64,000 nucleotides of DNA from Holophaga foetida DSM 6591 (lineage in GTDB: Bacteria > Acidobacteriota > Holophagae > Holophagales > Holophagaceae), in NCBI RefSeq assembly GCF_000242615.2, contig NZ_KI912268.1, positions 3,376,815-3,440,814 of the forward strand, given 5' to 3'. Both the position numbers and the translations under genes were made by a program. Under the pieces are notes generated by a model. That model searched no databases. It saw only the letters and a list, made by a program, of their open reading frames with translations, and was not told where the DNA came from. This document shows, one piece after another, positions 42,881 through 54,800 of this stretch; positions within the stretch are counted from its first letter, which is position 1; the number at the start of each line of letters is the position of its first letter.

Positions 42881-43689
42881 AGCTTTTCCGTTCATCTGCA
42901 CTGATCTTGTTAATGATGTTTATTGCAGGGGGAGGCTTAGGGTCTCCCTGTCGGGCCCAGGAACTCGCTGCGCCCGCGGCGGAGGTCGCAACATCTCCAA
43001 CCAAAAATACGGTACAGAACCCCCCGGTCCCAGTTCCTCAGGTAACGCCTACCCCGCAAGCCGAGACTGCTCAAGCCATGAGGATTGTGCTGGGGCTCAC
43101 CGTCTTGGCTGTCCTCCCGGCGCTTCTTGTTTGTGTTACATCCTTCCTCCGCATCATCATTGTGTTGTCCATGCTTCGCCACGCCCTGGGAATGCAGGAG
43201 ACTCCACCAAATACTGCCCTGACTGGTTTGGCCTTATTCCTGACGCTATTTATTATGTCGCCGGTCATTCAGAGGGTGAACCAGGAGGCTTTCCAGCCCT
43301 TCATGGCCGGTAAGCAGTCTGTGGAGACGGCCTATCGGAAAGGGAGCAGTCCTGTTCGAGAATTCATGGTACGGCAAACCCGTGAGCAGGATCTTGCCCT
43401 GATGGTGGAGCTTTCGAAGGCGCCAACTCCCAAAACAATAGACGACATCAGTAATGTCCAGCTGGTGCCCGCCTACATGCTTTCGGAGCTTCGCGCTGCT
43501 TTCCAGATTGGATTTGTCGTTTTCCTCCCGTTCCTTTTGATTGATCTGGTGGTGGCTAGCGTGCTGATGGCCCTCGGTATGATGATGATTCCGCCGTCTA
43601 CTGTCAGTCTTCCGATCAAGATCTTGATGTTCGTGCTTATCGACGGCTGGGGATTGCTGTTGCGCGCACTCGTTGGTTCCTTCCATTGA
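42877..43689 (+). CDS. fliP: Flagellar export gate protein FliP
   Basis: 270 residues. It has a signal peptide, a short Pro-rich linker, and the classical core: LTVLAVLPALLVCVTSFLRIIIVLSMLRHALGMQETPPN and the C-terminal helices FVVFLPFLLIDLVVASVLMALGMMMIPP. FliP nucleates the FliPQR gate. It closes the cluster while fliQ opens it, so the usual fliP-fliQ neighbours are split by about 18.5 kb. Confidence 0.97.
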   Translation: MKLFRSSALILLMMFIAGGGLGSPCRAQELAAPAAEVATSPTKNTVQNPPVPVPQVTPTPQAETAQAMRIVLGLTVLAVLPALLVCVTSFLRIIIVLSMLRHALGMQETPPNTALTGLALFLTLFIMSPVIQRVNQEAFQPFMAGKQSVETAYRKGSSPVREFMVRQTREQDLALMVELSKAPTPKTIDDISNVQLVPAYMLSELRAAFQIGFVVFLPFLLIDLVVASVLMALGMMMIPPSTVSLPIKILMFVLIDGWGLLLRALVGSFH

Positions 43690-43794
43690 GGGTGGCGGGA
43701 TTATTGTGCTAATCTTTTATTCTATTCCATCAGGGAGTCCGCAATCTAACCTCAGGGGCCCTTGTTGGCGGTCCCTCCCAAAGGAACATGCTCG

Positions 43795-44358
43795 ATGAAT
43801 ACCCTTCCCGAATACTTGGAAACCGTCCTCACCGGCATGCGTCAAGTCGGGCCGGGAGAATCGCTGGCACGACTGCAGGCTGCGGTCGAAGCGCACCCAG
43901 AAGACCCGAGGCTATTGCTGCTACTGGCGGGCGAGTACGCCCAGAATCGGGAATATGATCGAGCTGAGGGTGCTTACACTGCCGCTCTTCTCCAAGCTCC
44001 TGACTTCGCCATCGCTCGATTCCAGTTGGGCCTTCTTCAGTTCACGAGCGGACGGCCTTCATCTGCCCTCGTTACCTGGGTGCCCCTTGAGATCCTGGGA
44101 CGGGATCACTACCTGTACCTTTTCAAGGAAGGATTTGCGGCCCTCGCCCAGGATCAATTTGACGAGGCCATCCGTTGCCTGGAGGCCGGAATTCGCCAGA
44201 ACGCTGAGAACCCTCCTTTGAACCAGGACATGCAACTCATGATTCAGCGCATTCGTGAGGCCCGATCTGAGACTTCCTCTGACGGAAGTGACCCTTCGGT
44301 TGAAGACCCTCAGGCTGATGCCCACTTCCTCTTGTCGAACTACGGGAAAGTTCAGTAA
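43795..44358 (+). CDS. TPR-repeat protein
   Basis: 187 residues from the ATG at 43795. About three tetratricopeptide-like helix pairs are visible (for example DPRLLLLLAGEYAQNREYDRAEGAYTAALLQAPDFAIARFQLGLLQF and EGFAALAQDQFDEAIRCLEAGI). No signal peptide. It lies 105 bp after fliP and before another TPR gene. A role in motility is possible by position only. Confidence 0.8.
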   Translation: MNTLPEYLETVLTGMRQVGPGESLARLQAAVEAHPEDPRLLLLLAGEYAQNREYDRAEGAYTAALLQAPDFAIARFQLGLLQFTSGRPSSALVTWVPLEILGRDHYLYLFKEGFAALAQDQFDEAIRCLEAGIRQNAENPPLNQDMQLMIQRIREARSETSSDGSDPSVEDPQADAHFLLSNYGKVQ

Positions 44359-44397
44359 ATCGACGATCTAGAATGATAATTGGGTGAGGTATTTGGC

Positions 44398-45564
44398 ATG
44401 GTTCAGGCCCAGATGGCGTCTTCGGATCGACTTACGGTTTTACAAGGATTCCTGGCACAGGATCCAAGCAATGACCGCCTCCGGGCCGACCTCTTCCAGG
44501 TGGCTCTTGAGCAGGGTGAAGTTGACTTGGCCAACCGTCAGGTGGAATGGGGAATGCAACAGCCCATTCAAGAGGTTGCTTGGCGTCACAGGCAGATTGT
44601 TCTGTGGATGGCACAGGGGTGCTTTGGTGATGCCAGGGATGGCCTCTTAGCCCTGATCGCCGAGGGGCATGACGATCTGACAACTCGTTATAACTTGGCC
44701 TATACACAGTTCGCCCTCGGGGCTGTCTCCAATGCTAGGGAGGAGGCGGCCCTATTGATTCCTGCCGATGGGGAGGTGGGTGAATTGGCTTGGCTTCTCT
44801 GGTTGAGGTGCGAGCATCACAGCTCCCGGTTGGACGAGGGGCTCCAGGCCTTCACCGAGGCCATGGCCAAGCGTAACCCTTCGCCCGAAGCATGGGGAGT
44901 GGCAAGCCTGATGGCTTTTGATGCCGAGCGATTGGATGAGTCACGAGCTTGGGCCGAGCGGGCTTTGGAGGGGGATCCCAGGCAGTTAGAGGCTTTGGTG
45001 ACCACGGGCACCCTGGCTCTGGGGAGACAGGACGTTCCTGAGGCCACGCGCCGCTTTGAACAGGCTATCCAACTAAAACCTTTGGATGGGCGCACTTGGT
45101 CGGGGATGGCGTTCACTAAAATGTTGAGTCTTGATATCCCATCAGCTCAGACTGCATTCGAAAAAGCCGTCACCTACATGCCTTTCCATATCGGCACCTG
45201 GATCGGCATGGGATGGTGCGAATTCATGGCTGGTCGTCCTGAGGCTGCCAGAGATGCGTTCGAGCGGGCGCTGAAGCTGGATCACAGTTTTGCTGAAAGC
45301 CATGGGTCTTTGGCCGTTGCCTTGGCCCGATTGGACCTGCCTGAGGCCGCTGCAACAGAGGCCAAGGTGGCCTTGAAGCTTGACCCACGATGTCTGTCAG
45401 CCCGCTATGCCCAGCACCTGTTGGAAGGGGAGGCGGGTGATTCTGACGCTTTTGCCAGGATGGCCCAGCGGTACCTTTCCCAGCATCCTGTTGCGGGTGA
45501 GGAAGGGAAAACCCTTGCGGATGTTGTGCTGAAATACGGAGCGAACCGAGCCACGCGTCCATAG
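44398..45564 (+). CDS. TPR-repeat protein
   Basis: 388 residues from the ATG at 44398, with GGGTGAGG upstream. It carries about eight tetratricopeptide-like repeats along the whole length (for example ALVTTGTLALGRQDVPEATRRFEQAIQLKPLDGRTWSGMAF). Soluble, no membrane segment. With the preceding gene it forms a pair between the flagellar operon and the second RHS giant. TPR scaffolds often assemble large complexes; the partner here is unknown. Confidence 0.85.
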   Translation: MVQAQMASSDRLTVLQGFLAQDPSNDRLRADLFQVALEQGEVDLANRQVEWGMQQPIQEVAWRHRQIVLWMAQGCFGDARDGLLALIAEGHDDLTTRYNLAYTQFALGAVSNAREEAALLIPADGEVGELAWLLWLRCEHHSSRLDEGLQAFTEAMAKRNPSPEAWGVASLMAFDAERLDESRAWAERALEGDPRQLEALVTTGTLALGRQDVPEATRRFEQAIQLKPLDGRTWSGMAFTKMLSLDIPSAQTAFEKAVTYMPFHIGTWIGMGWCEFMAGRPEAARDAFERALKLDHSFAESHGSLAVALARLDLPEAAATEAKVALKLDPRCLSARYAQHLLEGEAGDSDAFARMAQRYLSQHPVAGEEGKTLADVVLKYGANRATRP

Positions 45565-45810
45565 CTCTTACCGATCATCCCTGCGTGGTGCTTGATCACG
45601 TGATCGCCCGACGCCTCTTTGATGCCCATGCGGGGTTGGTTTCGCGCCAGGCCGTATGGGTGCTGTGCGTCGATGGTGTGCGTTGGTGAGAAAGGTGTGA
45701 GGTGTGCAGAATTTTCCTTGAAAGAGTGGGTATGAGTCATGGATGCTGAGTGTTGAATTTCGCGGGTTGAACGGGGTTTCTTCCAACTTGTTTTTCATGG
45801 GTCGGTTGAC
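45565..45810. promoter_or_regulatory. Upstream region of the second RHS giant, with a 12-bp palindrome
   Basis: 246 bp without a gene. The perfect palindrome GATCACGTGATC lies at 45594-45605 and is a candidate regulator site. No strong sigma-70 promoter is obvious, and the ribosome site before ATG 45811 is weak. Confidence 0.35.
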
Positions 45811-48800
45811 ATGGTTGCGATTATCAGCGGCAGTGATCTGGGGCTCAACACGGGGTCGGCATCGGCGCTGAACCGCTTTGGCGGGGGGGCGATCGGGAAT
45901 TCGGCCCAGGGCCGGAACGGAGAGCGAGCCTACGTCAATATCGCAACGGGCAACTTGGTCCTGCAGGATGTGGACGGTGTGTTGGAGGGATTGGGGCTGG
46001 ACGTGGCCAGTCTGCGGACCTACAACAGCCAGGGGGGGGCGAACTTCACGAATAACGACGGGTGGCTCAATGGCCAGTATAAGTCTGTCGTTAAGTTGGG
46101 GGATGGGAGCTACCAGCGGACGGATATCGATGGATCAACCACTGTTTATGTCTGGAATGCGGAACGGCAGCTTTACGTTGAGACCCTGAGCCCTGGGGGG
46201 GCGGCGGACACGATCCAGGTGAACGGGGACACGAGCCTGACCTGGACAAGCGGCGGTTCCGGCGCGACTGAGAGGTATCAGGGAAGTGGGTCGGGATTGA
46301 TCCAGTCCTCCCAGGACAGCAGCGGCAACGTGCTGTCCTACACCTACACGGGCAACCTGCTGACGAGGGTGACGACCGCCGACGGGGAGTCGATCAACTA
46401 CAGCTACAGCGGCAACAACCTGATGTCGGTGAGCACGACCCTCAAGTCGGGAACGGTGCTGAACCTGATCACCTACACCTATGACACCTCCAATCGGCTG
46501 AGTTCGGTCAGCGTGACCCTGAATCCCGAGGGACTGGACAAGGTGACCGCTGGCGAAACGCTGACGGCCTACACCACGTCTTATACCTACGATGGGACCA
46601 GTAATCGGGTGGCCAGCATCACCCAACCGGACGGGACCCACTTGGCGTTCACCTATGTACTGGCGGATGGGCAGTTCAAGATCGCGACGGTGACGGATGG
46701 GAACAACCAGGTTACGAGCTTCGCGTACAACACGACGACTAACACCACCACGGTGACGGACCCCCTGGGGGTGGCGGCGTCGTATCAGTACGACAGCAAG
46801 GACCAGCTGACCCAGGTCCGCACGGGGATCACTGCAGGGTACCCGACAGGGCAGACGCTGCTCACCTACAGCTACACCAGCACCCTGGGGGAAGTGGCCA
46901 GCATCACGGATGGCCTGGGGCGGGTGACCACCCTGAGCTACGACGAGAAGGGAAACCTGACGAAGCAGGTGGATGGGGCTGGCGACACGACGGAGTGGAC
47001 GTACAACGGCGCCAACCAGGTCAAGACCGAGACCCGCTATGCGACGCCCGCCCAGGGGAGCACCGGTCCTAGCCAGGCCCAGACGACGCGCTACGTCTAT
47101 GACGCCAGTAATGCGACGCTGCTGCGCTTTGGGGTGAGCCCCAATGGCCGCGTTACGGAGTATCGATACAACAGCCAGGGACTGCGGATCAGCACGATCC
47201 GGTATACGGCCGGGACCTATGACACGAGTGCCTTGGGGCTGGCGGAAGTGCCCACCGAAGGGCAGATGGAGACTTGGCAGGGTGCCCAGGACCTGACCCA
47301 GAGCCAGCGGACCGACTTCGCCTACGACTTCCGGGGCCAGTTGCAGAGCAGCACCAGCTGGGGGAGCACAGACAGCACGGGGGCCGGGGTGTCGGGGAAG
47401 GCCTCGACCACGCAGTACGTGTACAACCAGCGGGGTGAGCTGTTGCTGACCACGACGCCCGATGGGCTGGGGAGCAGCCACACGGTGTACGACGGCTTTG
47501 GGCGGGTGGTGTATTCGGAGGTCAAGGGGGGTGACCTGTCAACGGCGACGGTGACGCAGTATGACGATGCGAATGGCAAGACTACGGTGACGCTGGCCAA
47601 TGGCCTGGTCAGCACCTCGACCTTCGATGGGGCGGGGCGGCTGGTCTCAGTGGCTCAGGCCGGAGGTGGATCGGCATTGGGCACCACGCAGTACGCCTAT
47701 GATGCGGATGGCCGTCTGCTGATGACGACGGATCCTACGGGTCGTCGGAACTGGACGCTGTATGACATGGCGGGCCGTAAGCTCGCGGATATCGACAGCG
47801 CGGGGGGGCTGACGAAGTATGTCTACGATGGAGCCAGCCAGCTGGTCCAGACCATCCGGTATGTCAACGCGGTCAGCACCAGTGGACTGGTGGATGTGAA
47901 TGGGAAGCCGACGACGGCCAATGGCGAGGCCACGCTGAGCGGCCTGGCCGTTACGCCGACGGCCCAGGATCAGAAGACCTGGAATTTCTACGATCAGGCG
48001 GGTCGGTTGACCTACCAGGTCGATGCCCTGGGGTATGTGACGCAGACGCAGTACGACGGGACCTCGCACGTGCTGGCGGTGACGCGGCTGGCGACGCCGA
48101 TGGATCCGAACCAGCTGAGCCTGGGGGTGAGCCTGGAGCTGTCGAGCATGTATACGCGCCTGGATAGCGCAACCAGCCTGACGGTGGGGGCCTCGGCCCA
48201 GGCGGGCTCGATGGTGACGCTGACGGCTAGGGTTACGGGGCAGACGCCGAGTGGCGTGGTGGTGTTCTGCCGGGATGGGGTGGCGATTGGGAGCAGCACG
48301 TTGGTGGATGGGCAGGCGACCCTGAGCCTGAACAGCCTGCCCGTGGGGAACAACAACCTCACGGCCATGTATTTGGGAGATGGGCTGAACGCCCAGTCGA
48401 CGTCCGCAGCGGGCGTACAGGTTGTCTCCCGGGCCACCAGCACCACGGTGCTGAGGACGACCAGCACATTGGGGGATAACAGCCAGACCTTGGTGGGAGC
48501 GGGCCTGACGCTGACGGCGCAGGTGAGTGGGGCGAACCCGACCGGGACGGTGACCTTCTACAATGGTGGGACAGCGCTGGGAACCGCGAATCTCGTAAAC
48601 GGTTTGGCCAGCCTGGTGGTCAGCAGTCTGACGGCGGGAACGGCGAACCTGAGCGTGAAGTATGCCGGGGACACGAGCAACGCAGCCAGCACCTCGGCCG
48701 CAGTGAGCGAGACGGTGATGGCGGTCCCGACCACGACTACGACGACGCTGACGACGACGCTGCCCAGTAACGGAACAGCGGTCACGGTGGGGGCTTCGGT

Positions 48801-51800
48801 GACGCTGACGGCCACGATTGCGGGGGCAACGCCCAGCGGGATCGTGTCTTTCTATGCGGGAAGCCTGTTTCTGGGCAGTGCCCGGGTGTCAGGCGGCACG
48901 GCGGCCCTGGCGACCATGGCCATCCCTGGGGGGAGCCAGAGCCTCACGGCGTTGTATTCGGGGGATGGGGGGAACAGCTCCAGCCTGTCTGCGGTGAAGG
49001 CCCTGACGGTGACCCCCGCGACGGCCACGGTGACCCTGAGCAGCTCGTCGCCGACGAGCAGCTCGTCGTCGACGGGCACGGGCAGTTCGTCGCCGACGGC
49101 CCAGCAGGGGACCCCGGTGGTGCTGACGGCCAAGGTGACCGGGAGCACCGGCCGACTGCCCAGCGGGACGATGACGTTCTACAACGGGAGCACGGTCCTG
49201 GGTACGGCCAGTGTGGTGAACGGGATAGCCGCCCTGACGGTGAGCAATCTGCCGGTGGGTTCTGACAGCCTGAAGGCCGTCTATGGGGGAGACGCCAGCA
49301 ATCTCACGTGCACCTCGGCGGTGGTGACGGAGACCATCACGGCCTCCCTGGCGTCCTCGGTGACCGCCCTGAGCGCCTCGACCTCGACCTACAGCGGGGG
49401 GGCGCTGACCCTGACGGCGACGGTGACCGGGAGCGGGACGCTGGGCGGTAAGGTCACGTTCCTGGATGGCAACACCATTCTCGGGAAGGTTGCCGTCACC
49501 AATGGTGTCGCAACTTTGAGTGATTTTATTCGATCCACTGGGAGTGCGACGATTCGGGCGACCTACTCAGGGGATGCGAGCAACACCACCAGCGTCTCTG
49601 GGGATATCGCGGTCAATTTCGTTGTTGCCAAGTCTGGCAACAACCCTGGGAAGACGAGTCCTCCAAAGCTTGCGGTGTCCAGCCCGATGGTTGGGGCTGG
49701 GTGTCCGATTGTCCTGACTGTAACGCGGCCCAATAGTGCGATGCCAAGTGGCACGGTTGTAATCTATGACGGGGCCACAGTACTGGGAAGTGTCATACCG
49801 GTGGGTAATGTTGCCTGTTTGACGCTAGACAGCTTGTCGGTAGGTTCGCACTCCCTGACGGCTCGGTATTCCGGGGATACCCTGCTCGGAAGTGATGCGT
49901 CCAACGCTGTTTCGGTTACTGTCTCGAGCGTGGCCACCAGCACGACGACCCTGACGGCCTCCACGCCCGACCTAGTGACAGGTGGGCTGCGCCTGGTAGC
50001 CCAGGTCGTGAGCACTTCTCCGGTCCCGCCCACGGGCACCGTGACCTTTTTCAATGGCAGCACGGTGCTGGGGACGGCGACCGTGACGGATGGCCTAGCG
50101 ACCCTGCTCGTGGGGAGCCTCCCGGTGGGCACGGCCAGCCTGACGGCGTCCTATGGGGGAGACAGCCGATCGGCCATCAGTACCTCAACGGCGGTGAGCA
50201 AGACCATCGCAGCGCGGACGGATCTGACCTCGTTGACGGGCGCTACGATCGCCTGCAATGGCGCCCTGGGAGTGTTCGTCAACGTGTACGCTGGCGGCAC
50301 CGTGACCTTCCTGACCGGCACCACGGTGCTGGGGGTGGCGAATGTGATTTACGGGGTGGCCACGCTCCAGGGCGTGAACCTGCCGCTGGGCAGCCTTCCG
50401 ATCACGGCACTCTACTCGGGTGATGCGACGAACGCGGCGGGTTCCCTGTCCTTTACGACGTCCATCACCCCCGCGAGCACGACAACGACGCTGGCGGTGC
50501 AGCCTGCGAACAGCCTGGGGCAGGGCAAGCCCCTGGTGCTGATGGCGCAGGTGCTGGGTGCCAAGCCCAGCGGGACCGTGACCTTCTATGATGGGAGCAC
50601 GGTGCTCGGGACAGGCACGCTGTCCGGGGGGATGGCGGCGCTGACGGTGAGCAATCTGGGGCCTGGCGCCCATAGCCTGAAGGCCGTGTACGCGGGAGAT
50701 ACGCGCAACACCACCAGCAGCTCCACGGTGATTGCCGAAGCGGTGGTGGGCGCGCCCGCAGGTGTGACGCTGTCCCGCTCCGCCAGCAGCGTGGCTCAGG
50801 GGGGGAGCCTGACGCTGACGGCGACGGTGACGGGCAATGCACCGAGCGGGGTCGTGACCTTCCTGGCGGGCACCAGCGTGCTGGGGACGGCGAGCGTGGT
50901 GAATGGGACGGCGACCCTGGTGGCCAGTGGGATCAATCTGCCCGTGGGGACGGCGAACCTGAGGGCGGTGTACGGGGGGGATGGCAGCAACGGGGGCGGC
51001 TTCTCGGCCACCTTGAGCGAAACGGTCACGGCCGGAGCGGCAGACAAGCTGCTGGTGAGCCGGTCTATGCAGGACCGGACGGTGACTTCGATCATCAACC
51101 AGGATGGCCTGCTGCGGGCGACGATCGATGGGGAAGGGTTTTTGACGGAGTACGGCTATGACGCGGCGGGGCGGCAGGTCCAGACCATCCGTCATGCCAC
51201 CCGGGTCACCAACTTCGCGGATGCTGCGAGCGTCGCGGCCCAAGTGGCGACGGCTCGCGCCACGGATTCCCTGACGGGACTGGTGCCCACGAGCGGTGAT
51301 GACATCAGCACCTTCACCTACTACGACGGCAAGGGGCAGGTCATCGCCCAGGTGGATGGGGAAGGGTACCTGACGGAGTACACCTACGATGCCGATGGCC
51401 AGCTGACTCAGACCACCCGTTATGCCACCAAGGCCAAGGGGCCGATCACCATAACTTCAAGCCTGTCCTCCCTTCGCCCGACGGCCAGTGCCGAGGACCA
51501 CACAAACCTCCAGGCCTGGGATGCGCTGGGGCGGCTCAGCACGAGCACCAATGCGGAAGGGACGGTCACCAGCTACGTCTACGACAGCTTGGGGCGCGTG
51601 ATCCGCACGACGACGGCCTTGGGGACGACGGACCAGAGGATCGGGCGGGTGAAGTATGACCTCCAGGGTCGGGTAGTGGCGGAGCTGAGCGGCGTCGGGG
51701 CCGCCATGATCGCTGCGGGGGGAGATGAGGCCAGCATCTGGAGCCAGTATCAGACGACCTATGCCTACGATGCGGCAGGACGCCGGATCAGTCAGACGGA

Positions 51801-54800
51801 CGCTCTGGGGCACAAGACCGTCTTTCTGTATGACGATGCGGGGAGACTTCGCTACACCGTGGACGCTGCGGGGAGCGTGATGGAGCAGACCTACGATGCC
51901 CTGGGGCATGTGCTGACCACGACCCGGTATGCGACGGCCCTGACCGGGGGGAACTTGACCGGGTTGGTGGGCGGTCTGCTCTCGGACAGCGCCAATCAGA
52001 GCACAAAGAGTGCGCTGGATGTTGCCAAGGCCGCAGACGCCGTTCATAACGCCACGACCACGTATACCTACAACGCGGATGGGGAGCTGGAGAAGACCCA
52101 GCAGGACCTGACGGTGGGTGGGGACAAGCTGGGCGGCACGACGACGCGGGTCTACAACGCCTTCGGGGAGGTCGTGCAGACGACCCAGGTCTACACTCCC
52201 TTCGGGGAGGTCGCGCAGGCGACCCAGAGCCCGACCGGTAGTAGCAGCGTCACCAGCACCCAGCAGTTCGACCGGCGGGGCCTGGGGATCGAGACCCTGA
52301 GGGATACGGAGGGTTTCCGAGTGGAGACCCGGGCAGAGTATGACGCCTTCGGGCGTTTGGTGAAGAGCTGGGATGGTCTGAACCACCTGACCCAGAGCAG
52401 CTATGACAAGCTGGGCCGCGTGGTGACGGTGACGGATGCCCTGACTAAGGTGCAGAGGACAAGCTACGACGCCTTCAGCCGGACGCTGAGCCAGGTGGAT
52501 CGCAACGGGAATACCACGTCCTACAGATACAACACGGCCAATCGCACGATGACGACGACCCTGGCGGATGGCAGCCAGGTCGTGACGACGCACACGCGGC
52601 AGGGGCTGACGCTGAGCGTGAGGGATGGCCGTCAGAATACGACGAGCTACACCTACAACGAGGATGGGCAGCTGCTGACGGTGACCGGGCCTTTGGGCAA
52701 GACGCTCGAGAACGCCTACGATGTGGCCGGTCGCCTGGACTGGAGCAAGGACGCCAAGGGCATTCAGACGAAGTATGAGTATGACGCCGTCAACCGGGTA
52801 CTGACCCGGACACTGGACGCCGAGGGGCTGAACCTCACGACCAGCTACGCTTACGATGCCAAGGGTCAACAGATCACGGTGACCGACCCGACGGGCATGG
52901 TCACCAAGTTGGACTACGACCTGAAGGGCGAGGTCGTGACCCAGACGGTGGACGATGGGGGGCTGAAGCTGGTGACCAGCTTCACCTACGACCAGACGGG
53001 ACATACGCTGACGGTGGTGGACGGCGGGGTGACGACCCAGTATCGGTACGACAGCCTGGGGCGGCGCACGCAGAGCATCGTAGACCCGACCGGCAAGAAC
53101 CTCGTCACCAAGTACACCTATGATGCCAATGGGAATGTGTCCTCGGTGGAGGATCCGGACCACCGGATGACGTACTACGTTTACAACGAGGACAACCGCC
53201 TGAGCTGGACGGTGGACGGGGTCGGAGGAGTGACGTACCACGATTACGATGCCAACGGCAATGAGACCGACCGGATCTCCTATGCCAACACGATCAACGT
53301 GGCAAGCTGGACGAAGGGGACCCCACCGACGGTGGCGCCGGACACGGCCCACGATGTGCAGGTTCGGACGGTTTACGACAAGCAGAATCGGGTGCGGTAT
53401 ACGCTGAGCAGCACGGGGGATGGCACCCAGGTGTCCGTGGTGGAACACACCTACGACGCCAATGGGAACGAGACCTCCCGCACGGCCTACGCAGGGACAA
53501 TCCCCACCAGCACGGCGGCGACGGTGTCGGCGGTGCAGACTGCGCTCAACGGCCGCACGGCAGCAAGCACGCCCGATGCGACGATCCGGCGGGTCTTTGA
53601 TGAGGCCAACCGACTGATCTGGAGCGTGGACGGGACGGGCGCGGTGACGCGGCAGTTCTTTGACGCCAACGGAAACCTGACCAAGCAGATCGCCTATGCG
53701 AACCGGATCAGCGCGGGGGCGGATCCTACGACGGTGACGGCCAGCGCCCTGGACCGGGTGAACCTGATGGTCTACGACGCGGCCGGGCGACGGACCTACA
53801 CGGTGGATGCCCTGGGAGGGGTGACGCAGGCGGTCTACAACAAAGCTGGACGGGTGGTGCAGACCATCGCCTTCGCCCAACGGGTGGCGGTGCCCACGGT
53901 CGGCACGGACCCGGCGTCCTTTACGCCACCCTCCGTATCGAACAATCCAGCCAACTATGCCTTGACGGACCGTGTGACCCGTTTCGTCTATGACACGGCA
54001 GGGCGTTTGACCTACACCCTGGATGCGATGGGGGCGTTGAGCGCCACGAGTTACGACGCAAGTGGGCGGGTGGTGGCCCAGACGGCTTTTGCGAACCTGG
54101 CAAGCACGGCCCTACCCTCGGGAACGACGATCAGCAGTCTGGCGGTGAACGGCAACACCTATACCGCCATGAATGGCAGCACCGCGCTTTGCACCTGGAC
54201 GGCGGATGCGGTCAACGACCGCACGACCCGCTACGCCTACGATTCCGCAGGAGGTCGGATTGCCACGATCGACGCCCTGGGCTTTGTGACGGGGATGACC
54301 TACGATGGGGCTGGACGTGTGGTGAGCACGACGCTCTATCACCAGCCGGTGACGGGTTCGACGACGACGCCCGTGGCCACCCCAGGGTTGGACCGAACAA
54401 CGACCTTCAGCTATGACGCTGCGGGCCGCCTGTCCTCAAGCACGGATGCTTTGGGGCAGACGGAGAGTTACACCTACGACGGCGTGGGCAACAAGGTCAC
54501 CTTTACCAACAAGAAGCAGGCCACCTGGGACTACGTCTATGACGCGGCGGGCCGGTTGATCCAGGAGATCGACCCTGCCGTTTCGGTGACGACGATCAGT
54601 GCGGACGCCAATGGGAACCTCACGCCCACTCCAACGCCTGGCGTGAGACTGGTGACCCAGCTCAGCTACGATGGTCTGGGGAATCTGCTGAGCCGAACAG
54701 AAGCGGCGGGCACCCCCAGCGCCCGGACCACCTCGTACCAGTACGACGCCCTGGGCCACCAGGTGAAGGTGATCTACCCGGCGGTTGGGGTGTACAACAC

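Noticed and set aside
49030..49095. Ser-rich GCAGCTCGTCG repeats as a phase-variable tract
   Set aside because: The units are imperfect and in frame, encoding a Ser linker between Ig-like domains; slippage would mostly keep the frame.
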